Shown here piece by piece: positions 11,640 to 21,120 of a stretch of 64,000 bases of DNA; the first letter of the stretch is position 1; the number at the start of each line of letters is the position of its first letter. The DNA lies in contig NC_081335.1 in the NCBI RefSeq assembly GCF_022539665.2, positions 6,510,001 to 6,574,000 on the forward strand, in the 5' to 3' direction. A program made the position numbers and the translations under genes. This DNA is from Daphnia carinata. Its lineage: Eukaryota > Arthropoda > Branchiopoda > Diplostraca > Daphniidae. The notes beneath the pieces are model-generated. The model searched no databases. It saw only the letters and a list, made by a program, of their open reading frames with translations, and was not told the origin of the DNA.

Positions 11640-12975
11640 GGCAGCACTGAGTATGCGGTTTCATATTCATCCAAAGAGACAGTGGCAGCTTTGATTTTAT
11701 AGCTAATGGAGAACGGCTACCTTGCGTTACTCGGTACGTACTATTTGTATTTTAATGAAAAGAACTGTTTCTTTTCAATTTATCTGTTGTTCTTTTTCTG
11801 TTACTTAAGGATTCATGTGTGTTTTCTTATTTTCTTCAATAACATGGAAGATATAACTAAATCAGTTACCATCCAGTCATTTGATGGTAAAGAAAAATTC
11901 GAAGTTAAATTTAGGAGTAGTACGTCATCTTTTCCAATCAACCAATCTTGTGTTAAAAATACGTGTACCTTGCCATGCATAAGCGACACAACACCTAGCT
12001 GTTCCAAAGTATTAGTCCAGGATTTACATCTACATACTTGTAAGTTAATTTTGCTTATTGTCAACTGTCCTATCGTGTAATTTTATCATAACTACAGGTC
12101 GCACTAAAAGGAACACTTGGGCACGACAGGCTGCTGAAGAACAGGTTATGATAGGTGAGAAATGCTAAAATTTATTAACTAACAAAAAATATTTTCATTT
12201 TTAAATTAGACAGCCAATCTTGTGCAGGCTAAAGTTGCTGTGCTTATTGAATCCATGCAGAAAAAAATCAGCAGAGTAACAGACGATCCATATTTGATGT
12301 GCAAGAGGTATTGCTTTGAACAAAATAATCCTATAACATTTCTCACTTGAATAATCTGACATAATTTACAGGGCCGTTTGCATATGAGGTCATTCCCTAG
12401 AAAATTGCCCGTTTCCAGACTAACTCCTGTTACCCTAAACATTGGAAAATGTTACACTATTGTGGTAGACAAACAGGCCTTCACTCAAACATCAAATTCT
12501 AGTGTGGAGTTACTTGTTTTCTTTCTATGTGTTTATTACGTCTTGTATGTAAGTTGGTGTAAAGCAACCCCCCCATTCATTGCCCATTCATTCAAGCTGA
12601 ATTCCTTGGTTTGCCTTTACACGAAAAAGATTCACTTTTTGATTCCCCCACCAAGTTGCGTTGTGCTTCACTGGTCGTGATTTTGGTTATTTTGATTGAC
12701 TGTCATCAAATAATAAACACAGTTGTATCCGTAAAAATTTTCTGTTATTTTATTTGTTTTAATACCCATTGCGGATATGGATACTTTCTTGGCGCAAATA
12801 AAAATTATGATACTGTTCAATTTCGACAAAAAAACTTACCGAAAATCGTCGGAAAAAAACCGACGGTTTTCGTTTTCGGAAACGTACCGTTGGTTAAAAC
12901 ATGCGTCCCTTGTCCACCGCTTTCAGACTATTTTTCGGTACGAAAACCGCTAACTAAAACTAACAGTGGTGGCTG
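11640..12975 (+). mobile_element. Family B DNA transposon, 3' portion of copy 1
   Basis: It carries the exons of the family B second gene. The first ends TTACTCG/GTACGT at about 11,732. The next (ATG 11,844) encodes MEDITKSVTIQ.. and ends near 12,041 with VQDLHLHT. Another (12,099-12,150) gives WARQAAEEQVMI. The C-terminal exon (12,371-12,640) contains YTIVVDKQAFTQTSNSS. The 3' end has a hairpin at 12,839-12,872 and terminates ..CTAACTAAAACTAACAGTG. The same exons occur in reverse at 63,499-63,163 plus 46,783-44,738. Frameshifts and stops make it a relic. Confidence 0.75.
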
Positions 12976-13770
12976 TTTACAAAGCTCTAGTCACAAAAAA
13001 AACGCAAAAAAAGTAAATTTCTGACAACTTGCTAAAGGCAAAGTTTTGAATTTCGTTATGTTAAAGCATTTATGTAATACTGCCCCTTGACAAAAAGGAA
13101 GGATGAAGCGAAAAGACAAACAAGGATGTGAAGATCCCTCCTTAAAATTCAAATAATTCAAGCCATAAAGAATAAACGTGAATTATTTTTAAATCAACAA
13201 CGATTTTTTCGTGGCTACGACCAATCAAAAGTTAAGTTAAGTTAAGTTTGTGTGTACAGCGGTAGCTTTGTAAGCAAAAATACTGCCAAAAAAAAATACC
13301 AAAAACATTATCATCCACTGATTTTCGCACGCGAGAACCTACTACAATCATCAACTTAGCCTATAGGTCTCCGGAAATCATAAGCTGTATTATTGTATAA
13401 ATTTCGATGGTTTTAGTGAACGAACAGTGTTAATCACAGAATAAGTGTAAGAAAAATCCCCACTCCCTCCCAAAAAAAAAATCATGTTAAATTTTTAGTG
13501 GTTTCCAACAAATAAATATATATTATCTAATTTAATTTAATTTAAATTAATGGCCAAACTATTTGTAAAAACCTTTGATTGTGCAATGAAATAGATGCGA
13601 ATATCACTTTTAAGACAAGTAAAATATTTTCCAGGTTAGCTATTGTCAGAAAACTAAATACACTAAATTTTCAGAAATTCAAAGCTTATTCTTAATGAAA
13701 AATTAGGATTTGTTAGTTCGAAATTTGTTTTCTATATTTGCACAAGTTCGAACACGAATTTAAATGGATT
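12976..13770. other. AT-rich non-coding stretch
   Basis: No gene is seen. Simple TTAAG repeats lie near 13,232-13,248 and an ATTTAATTTAATTTAAATT tract near 13,528-13,548. Confidence 0.5.
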
Positions 13771-14420
13771 TTGAAGAATCATCATATTTGTCGTTATGCT
13801 TTATTTTTTGCCAAGCTGTATCCCAAACATCCGAAATAATACGTTAATTAGACTAACTTTAAAAAATCTCTGTAATTACTTCTGCACATGATTCTGGAAT
13901 AGTAAAAAAGAAGTTGAATTACGTGAAATCCAAAGTTTTCCGAAAATTTTTTTATTGGTTTTTCAATCATATTTGTGAGCAATAGAAAAAAATTACAAAA
14001 TGTTAATGTAATAAATGTGGCGCAGTGGTTAGACATTAGCTTGTAAACGTGTGATTCTAGGCTTTCCATTCCCATAGAAGACTTTTACAAATTTTAGTGG
14101 TTTTAAGATTTTGGGTCAAAATAATATTTTTTTTTTTTGGGGGGGGGGGGGGGGCGGGGGTCAAATTCCCTATTTGCGGTCAAAACCACAAAAATTTCGT
14201 TGTGCGTATCCATGCAGCTTATACGGGCTAAAATCTACAAAACTGAAACCTTTTTTGGGAGGGGGCGGGGTTACAGCCCCCAAAAAGAATTTTTGCTGCG
14301 ATTACGCAAAAGATGCGTTAGGAGAAAAAAATAGTCAAAAAAACTTTTTATACCTATACAAACATGATTTTACAAGCCAAAATTTTGTTTTATACCACTG
14401 ATGATCTATATATACGTATT
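13771..14420 (+). repeat. Repeat R3 copy a, with tRNA-like core
   Basis: Ordered blocks are shared with 30,780-31,340, 31,600-32,240 and 34,090-34,500: TTTTTTGCCAAGCTGTATCCCAAACATC.., AATACGTTAATTAGAC.., CCGAAAATTTTTTTATT.., then a tRNA-like segment at 14,020-14,075 (TGGCGCAGTGGTTAGACATT). Distal blocks containing AAACCACAAAAATTTCG follow. The TGGCGCAGTGG part matches a Pol III A box; the B box is decayed. A T-run followed by a G-run at 14,131-14,160 may be a sequencing-difficult or G-quadruplex tract. Confidence 0.55.
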
Positions 14421-15110
14421 CCATGAAATTATATTATTGTAGGGATTCCGATGTTTCGGATACAACCCTCTAAATTGAATGGACAATCCGAAAAATTTAA
14501 AGCATAGCTGTAAAATCTAAAAATCTGCTGCATTATAACTAATTCATGTGTTGTTCAAACAACATATTTTGTAGTATACCATTAAATAGGCGAATGTTTT
14601 CAAAAAATAAATGGCTCAATATTAGACGTAGGAAGTGTTCCATGGGATAATCACCGATGGACACATATTTTCAAAAAAAAGATATCTTTAATTAGTTATT
14701 TATGGTGTGAAAACTTTCTTTTTTTAGGTAATAGTGCAAAAAACAGGCAAATGTTACCAAATATTAGATTTTTTCCAAAATTGGAATTATATATTACCTA
14801 TGATTGGCAATCCCCTTTTTATAGCGAACATAAGAAAAATCTACAATCAAATTCAGGCATAATTTTTTACCTGTAGTGCAGCCGGTAAGAAAATATTTTT
14901 TCGGTATGTTTTCCCATCTTTTTCCATGGGTCTCCTCCATTAAGTTGAAATTCGCAACTCTCCGGCTATATTGTAGAAACTCAGTTTCCGTTATCTGCTG
15001 TGTATGTTTTGCGCTTGTTGTTTCTAAGTCCTAATTTTGAGAAGTGCAATTCACTACAAGCATTAAACTTTGTAACATTATAATTCGCTATTATTTCGCA
15101 AAAGACTCAC
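14421..15110. other. Unassigned AT-rich stretch
   Basis: Nothing recognisable was found in this stretch. If the exon at 15,111-15,281 is real, this stretch would be its intron. Confidence 0.4.
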
Positions 15111-15281
15111 TGGGCCAGATGAATAATGCAACTCGGAGGTTTTCTGGTGATTGTTTGCAGTTTTGGCCAAAGCCTGATTTTGCCTTAACCTCTGACGTAA
15201 TAAAACTAAAAGGAAGAATATCACCACAAACAACGTCACTCTATAACGTGCTAAATAACGAAAAATTTTAAACTTCCACAT
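15111..15281 (-). CDS. Possible first exon of a type II membrane protein
   Basis: On the minus strand a 57-codon frame opens MWKFKIFRYLARYRVTL, continues through a clear membrane anchor (FVVIFFLLVLL) and a basic/polar stem (RQRLRQNQAL), and ends at donor GGCCCA/GTGAGT at 15,110. The layout (basic cytosolic tail, one membrane segment, stem) is the same as exon 1 of the FkbM-type gene at 35,671. No following exon is recognisable to the left, so it is an orphan exon or a fragment of a broken gene. Confidence 0.35.
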
Positions 15282-15789
15282 TCTGTGTAGTTCTATTTTG
15301 TTGTTTGTCTTGCATTTGCAACACAATAAACACGTTTCAAGCTATGGTACTTTATTTGAACTGCTTAAATAATTCCGTTTCTCTTTCTTTTCGTCCTCGA
15401 TAAGTTGCTAGATAACATGAAAATAAACTCAGATATACTTAGACAACAAAGAAAAGAGAGAGAAGTAGGAAGATATTTTTTCTCTTGTAAAAGAATATCA
15501 CCAAAATGAAAACAACTGCTATCCCACCAACGATAACACCGCCTTGTGCGGCAAATCGTTCCTAATGGAAACAGATTGCCCCAAGTTATGTCAATTGCCG
15601 ACTTATGCCAAACGCAAGGTCTTCTAGTAAGTTTTTGCTAAAAAACTCAGAGCCTTACATTTTTCTCTTGAATGAATGTACGGAAGTATTTGAAAATGTT
15701 CGGGATATTGTTTGCCCATTAATTTTAATGGTACCGAAACTTAAAAATATAAGGAGAAGAGGTGGTGGAACAAAAAAAAAATGTTCCCT
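15282..15789. other. Unassigned stretch
   Basis: No gene is supportable. There is a 63-codon frame at 15,605-15,796 without recognisable features. Confidence 0.4.
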
Positions 15790-16200
15790 ACGCTGAATAA
15801 TAAATAAATTTGTAGCCAGTTATCTCAGCTACACAAAAATATTTTTTGGGGGGGATTCGTCAAAGGTGAACATCTCTTAGGGGTAAAAAAACTGGAGGTA
15901 CTTCAAGATGTTTTCATTGCCAATCCCTCTGGGCAATTGAAACAGGGCGTCTGGACAGTTGAAACGTGGGTTTTCCCATAAGGGAGCTTCCGTTTTTATG
16001 AAGAAACTAAAATGAAGATATGTCAGACTCTGGGATACGTATTTCAATGACATTTTTACAAGAATATAAAAAACTTTATTGTTCATTTTTAAATATATTT
16101 TTGAACTTCCTGGAGCAACTAAATATTATTTAATGAACTTTTTTAATTCTCTAAATTAGCTCCAAAATAGGTCACTAAAATAGGAAAACGGTTGCTAATA
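15790..16200 (-). repeat. Repeat R1, partial inverted copy
   Basis: The sequence GTAGCCAGTTATCTCAGCTAC at about 15,813 onward is the reverse complement of 10,012-9,990. CTGGAGGTACTTCAAGATG matches 9,935-9,917 inverted. CAATTGAAACAGGGCGTCTGG matches 9,890-9,870 inverted. It represents the inner part of R1 without termini. Confidence 0.7.
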
Positions 16201-16349
16201 TGAAGATAAAATTTTTATAATATCATATATTCAGGATTGGGTCCGCTCGCAAAAAAAGTGAATGAATGGTTCTCACGCCCTTTCGTTTCTCAACTCGAAG
16301 AATTATTAAAGACAACACATTCTTAGAAAATTCAAGTGTATTTTTAATT

Positions 16350-18010
16350 CCACCCGATCATTTTAAGGAACAAACGAATTTCAAAATTTTTATCGATTAA
16401 GCGGCTCCTGGTCGGTCTAAATGATCGCCCTACACCGAAGAGACGTTCCACTGCGGCGGATGACGGGAAGAGCCGTGTTGTATTTTAATAACATATTTTT
16501 TAAGATAGGATATTTGGAGAGGCTATGAACGGATGAAGATAGATCCGCTAAAAATTACTCGATCTCTTCGTTGTCTCGTAGTTCTTTGGACCGTAGACAT
16601 TTGAAAAAATCCTTTCTTCCTTTTTTTTTGGTTCTTCATGTCACTGTCCTCACAACAATTTTCGGCTCCAGTGGTGTTGAGGTTGTATAGGTGGGAAAAG
16701 CTGCGGTTGTATTTGTCATCCGCTTGCAAAGTTATAGGTGTCTTATAAATAGAATAAGTTTAATCAAAATTTATTTGGTACCTTTTCTGATAGCGTGAAG
16801 TAGATGGTTGAGAGACAGGAGTCTGGCTTTGGTGTCGCTTGCGTTCGATTTTATACTCTTCTCTTGGTAAACCTTGAAAACCTTTGGCATCCTTGCTAGA
16901 GAGCCATTTCAATTTAAACATTGGTTGGACCATGGCCTCCATTTGCAATTCGCGATCATCAAAACTGGGTTTGAACCGCAAATTTAGTCCGGAAAGCATA
17001 GCTGCAACCAACGGTTTTCCATTTATAATTGAAGAATCTTTTTCTAGCTGGCTTAGCTTCGATTTTAAAATGTGAAGAGTTTGCAGCAAGAATCCATCAG
17101 ATACCTTTTTATCCCTTGAAGGATATCCAGGGCCAGTGATCGGCCGAATCAATTTGAAATCGGATTAGAATCAAATCCGAATAGAATAACGCTTCCATTA
17201 ATTTCAAGAAAAAAAAATCAGAATAGATCAAGTTTTTTGGTTCAGAATAAGAATCAAGATTAAGAATCGATGAAACTGAACCAGAATCAAAAATTAGAAT
17301 CAAAAATCAGGATCAAAAATCAGAATCCAGAGTTCTTGGTTACTAAGGTATAAACTGTTTAAGTTAATTATCTGTGTAAAATTGTATTTAGTATGAGTAG
17401 TTATATGACAGAAATTGAAATGAAAGCTAAATTTTCTTAATTAGCATTAGCTTTTAGCAAAGGCAAAGTTTGAAATAAGTTAATGTATAAAAAATAAAAG
17501 ACAATGACTGGAATCGTACTCGGTATTCCCGCATCAGAACCAGATGTTCTTCCACAGGACCAATCTTTGATTGAAAAACTGTAAATTGTTCATGATATGA
17601 CAAAACTGTCACGTTGTTCAGAGTACAAATGTACCGCGTTTGAAAATATAATTCGTCTGCTATTAAACAGAGTAAACAGACAGCTGTGTGACGTAGCCCA
17701 CATTATTATTAAACGTTTCCATGGTTGCAAAAATAACTAATAAAAATAATTGATTTGAATCAATTTTGTTAAAAAATCATAGAATCAGAATAAAAAATCA
17801 AACCAAATTTTGGGGGAACTAAAAAATCGCAAGAATCAAGCAAAATTGATTGTAATCAACATTGATTCTGGCGATCACTGTCCAGGGCTTCCGTGGTAGG
17901 AGTATAGATTTTCACGTGTTCACGGATCAGCACTTCTTCTGCAGGTCACAGAGTAGGAACGTTGAACTCAGTGAAAATCTATTGCATGGCATCTGGTTTT
18001 TTCAACAGAA
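16350..18010 (-). pseudogene. Decayed hAT-superfamily transposase
   Basis: Fragments in family order on the minus strand are: FNVPTL..PAEEVLIREHVKIY..EALD near 17,980-17,885; then SDGFLLQTLHILKSKL and a NLRFKPSF..MFKLKWL block (17,110-16,870). A low-complexity acidic/basic linker follows (16,720-16,540). Last is the C-terminal dimerisation block VERLFGVGRSFRPTRSRL near 16,450-16,400. hAT enzymes are DDE cut-and-paste transposases ending in this VERLFS-type domain. Frames shift between blocks and no BED finger is seen, so it is dead. A hAT-type MITE interrupts it. Confidence 0.85.
17134..17880. mobile_element. hAT-type MITE with 8-bp target duplication
   Basis: It starts CAGTGATCGGCC (17,134) and ends GGCGATCACTG (17,880), the inverted termini expected of hAT elements. 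It is flanked by an exact 8-bp duplication, TCCAGGGC (17,126-17,133 and 17,881-17,888). The interior is non-coding and rich in GAATCA/TGATTC words. It interrupts the decayed hAT transposase, so it is younger than that gene. Confidence 0.93.
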
Positions 18011-18525
18011 AAAGCTCCTTCTGGAAGAAGAATTTGGAATAATTTTAAGATCACTGTCTTCAGCTGCTGTGGAGGTGCTGGGACGCACAGAATCATTTTC
18101 AAATGGGTCTTCATCTTTGTTAGGCGACTTCGATTTACTGATAATTTCATGATGAATACAATTAAATACGTCTATAGGAACAAGAATTATAAAATTTACT
18201 TACATATTTCTTGGTGGAGGCATTGTTTTATACTTGGGCACAGATCACCTTTGTTTGCACTTGTCAGAGATGGGTCTGATCTGCTATTACCATGGCAAAC
18301 GAAAATCCTTTAAGCTACTAATAGTTTATCTGATGACTGACAGATGGCGCAAAAGATTGCGGCTTTTTGTGCTTGCGCAAAAAAAAAGTAGAGCGTACTC
18401 GCGCTTGCGATCGCGCTCGACCCAACCCTGCATATATTGCATGTTAAAACATATATCCTAAATGTTATTAATGAACATAATTGAATTTAACTATTTAATT
18501 GGTTTAAGCACCGTAACGTTGGCAA
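18011..18525. other. Unassigned stretch
   Basis: No gene was found. A GC-richer patch near 18,340-18,425 has repeated GCGC/CTTGCG words. The stretch ends at the telomere-type repeat. Confidence 0.4.
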
Positions 18526-18565
18526 CCTAACCTAACCTAACCTAACCTAACCTAACCTAACCTAA
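18526..18565. repeat. Interstitial telomere-type repeat (CCTAA)8
   Basis: Eight perfect CCTAA units, the complement of the TTAGG telomere repeat of insects and crustaceans. The array is short and internal, flanked by ordinary sequence (GGCAA on the left, TGTTTG on the right), so it is interstitial. Confidence 0.95.
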
Positions 18566-18764
18566 TGTTTGTTTCAGAAAAAGATTTCGAGAAGCTAGTA
18601 AGGAAATATAAATAAAAACTACTAAAAGACCATTAAAAAAAAAAGACGATAAGCATAAGCCAACCAGCAGGCGATATTTATCAATATAGGAAATTTTAAA
18701 AGCTGTGTTTTGCTATTCATCTGCAATGGCTGGAATAACGTTGCCAAATTGCAGGAAAGAGGAC

Positions 18765-19044
18765 TCGCATGCGGAAAGGGGCAATTGAAACAAGGTGCTC
18801 CGTTTGCCCCTAGCATGGGTCTTCACGGAAATTTATTGCTTACAGAGTATAAGTAAGAGCTAGGAAAAAATAATGTTATCAGTTTATATAAGAATGAACT
18901 AGGAATGATTCAAGAGCTTTTTTATAATTTCCTCCATCGTTTAAGGGGTTAAAATGAAAAATGTGTCTGGGCAAAAACTAGAATTAGACCGTTAAAAAAA
19001 TATTTTTTGGGATAACTTGAAAATTCTTACAATCTGAAGCCTCT
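18765..19044 (-). repeat. Repeat R1, partial inverted copy
   Basis: GGGGCAATTGAAAC and GCCCCTAGCATGGGTCTTCAC (18,778-18,828) are the reverse complement of R1 around 9,556-9,600. The blocks with CCTCCATCG and TGTCTGGGCAAAAACTAG also match 9,435 and 9,398 inverted. It ends where a family A terminus begins. Confidence 0.7.
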
Positions 19045-19488
19045 GCGCAACGGCAACTGAATACTTAATTTTCAATACTTAAAAAAGGCCAGTGTACTGG
19101 ATTTTATTTCTGAACTTAATCGAAATAGAATACTTCAGTTTTAACTATAACTCCCCGCCTACTGGATAATGCAGTAGGACTACTTAATTTTTGGATAGAT
19201 GCTTTAAATTGTTACTCACTACCGAAATTATATATAGGTAGAATAAATGAAATAATATAGTCCTTTAAAATTTGTATTGTTTAAACAATCAGAATATGGT
19301 TAACAAAAACTAATATTAAACAAAGCTTCTCAATAACACTTACAGCACTTGGTGAGATATTCCATGTTGATGATCTAGTAGGCTGAGAGCTGAGACTGAA
19401 AACCAAAAAACAGTCAATATTCTTATTTGCCAAACTAAGTTTCGCCAAACTTACAAATAATATCACATTGGTTTCAGTTTGATTATAT
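19045..19488 (-). mobile_element. Family A, 3' end of a minus-strand copy (left part)
   Basis: The reverse complement of 28,400-28,800. From the left it shows the degenerate end CAACTGAATACTTAATTTTC, the GCCAGTGTACTGGATTTTATT block and the PuCTACTGGATAATGC block. Then comes the exon with CATCAACATGGAATAT and an intron start (GTAAGTTTGGCG). It is interrupted by Gypsy-1 and continues on the other side at 27,090-27,109 and 28,808-29,480. Confidence 0.8.
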
Positions 19489-19733
19489 TGTCGCGACCAT
19501 CGAACCGGACGCGCTCCAATTCCAGTCGACTGCGCCACATCCGCTGGGATTTGTCAGCGTTACATGAAATCGGTGAGACCGGATGGTCACCGGATCCCAT
19601 CCGGCTGGACTCGGCCCATCGACTGTGTTGTGGACGGCTGGCGGACTCAACTCTAGTTAGTCTTTGGACACTGTTGTAGCGTGTAGACCTTGAATACACT
19701 CCTTTACTCTGAGCTTTAGTAGGGAACGCGACG
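19489..19733 (+). repeat. Gypsy-1 5' LTR
   Basis: 245 bp, TGTCGCGACC...GGGAACGCGACG. It pairs with 26,840-27,085 and with the solo LTR at 41,274-41,520. Confidence 0.95.
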
Positions 19734-19735
19734 AA

Positions 19736-19753
19736 TGGTGCAGATGCAGGCCC
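19736..19753 (+). other. Gypsy-1 primer-binding region
   Basis: TGGTGCAGATGCAGGCCC lies 2 bp after the 5' LTR and begins with the TGG that pairs with a tRNA CCA end. The gag-only element at 58,858 has a related site (TGGTGGAGATGCAGGG). I do not assign the tRNA. Confidence 0.6.
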
Positions 19754-19924
19754 TTTAGACATTTTTTTTTAAAGGTAATGATCGTGAACTTTTCCTTTTG
19801 AGCTCTGAGTTTTTTTTTGGGTTGATCCAGTGGAAGGGGTGGGCAGGCTACAGTGCGGTGTCGTTTAGGTAGTCGGCGTTTGCGAGGCCTGCCACCACTC
19901 GTGGAGAACGAAGCGGGTGTGTCG

Positions 19925-21120
19925 ATGGACTCCTGTGATTGGGACAATTCGCAGACTGAAGTGGAAAGTCGCCCGGTGGGTCGTGAGCGCGGTCGCTTGC
20001 AAGTCAGCGGGTTAGGTACGGACATTTCGCACGTCGCGGGAGAGGTACGTGACGCAAATAGTGTGTTGGAAGTGTCGTCTTTCGGTTCGCCGGGACGGGA
20101 CGACGGGCCGGGGGACGGAGACGGTGACCTTGAGAGTTCGACTGAAGGCGTTCTCCCTTCGCCGGGACAGCCAGCGCCCGGCATTACAGAGGAGCTGAAA
20201 AACGCGCTCCTGAGATGGCGGTGGCACGGCCGCAACTGCAGTTCAGGGCCCCGCCCGTTTTCACGGGCAAGGAGGGGGACGATGTGATTGACTGGCTTTC
20301 GCGATATGAGGCAGCGGGAAACATAACCGCTGGTCGGATGACGACTGACGAATCAACTTGGAGATGTACCTGGAAGACACAGCCAGGAACTGGTTTCTGT
20401 GCCTCGACGATAGGCCTACAACCTGGCGTGACGAGGCACCCCGGGCTGGGCATCTAGGACAAGCCACTCCGGGGTTGAGGACCCTTTTCTTGAGGCGTTC
20501 CTGAATGGCAGCCAGGCCATCTTTCAAAAAAACAGGTTGCGGAGGCGTATCCAGCAGTTCGATGAATCACCCATCGACTACTTCTATGACGTCCTGAAAT
20601 TATGCCGGACGGTGGATCTGGATATGACCGAAGCGGCGAAAGTCGAACACCTGTATCGTGGTTTGAAACCAATTATAGTAGAACGAATTTGTCCTTTCAA
20701 TCCTAGGACCAGCGCGGAATTTTTGGAATGCCTGCGCCGGCAGGAGGAAGCAAAGGTGCGCACCTACCGTAGCGATCGAGCAGCTTCCCCCTTGCCAGTG
20801 GTGGATCGTGGCGTGCCGCTTGCCGCCTTGCCTCCTACCGGAGATACAAACCGTGAGCTCCTGCAGGCCATCCGTGATCTTCACGACCAGGTGGCTAAGC
20901 TCATCGTGCAACAGCAGTCCCGCGAAGGAGACCAGCCACGCAAAATCGCCCGAGCGGTCGCACGCCGGACGGTCGTACCATCTGCTACCAGTGTGAGCAG
21001 CCGGGACACATCGCTAGGAACTGTCCCAGCAGGCAGGGTCGGGATCAGACCGATTCAAAACCGGATCAGTCAACCGCCAGAGAGCCCGTTCAGGTGCAAT
21101 TTGCCCCGGTTCGGGCCCTG
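19925..21120 (+). pseudogene. Gypsy-1 gag (frameshifted)
   Basis: Gag forms the capsid and nucleocapsid of the retroelement particle. The N-terminal part (ATG 19,925, MDSCDWDNSQTE..) is acidic and low in complexity. The capsid part in a second frame has FTGKEGDDVIDWLSRYE (about 20,263-20,313). It continues in the first frame from about 20,340 with YFYDVLKLCRTVDLD (20,580). A single zinc knuckle CYQCEQPGHIARNC (20,985-21,026) is in the frame that runs on into pol. At least three frame changes separate these blocks. The related gag-only element at 59,126-61,314 shows the same order. Confidence 0.85.

Noticed and set aside
14111-14401. Glycine-rich 96-codon frame
   Set aside because: Produced by a poly-G tract and repeat R3 sequence; not protein-like beyond the homopolymer.
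19657-20235. 192-codon minus-strand frame over Gypsy-1 leader and gag
   Set aside because: It is antisense to gag in a GC-rich, stop-poor region and runs into the LTR; no domain is visible.
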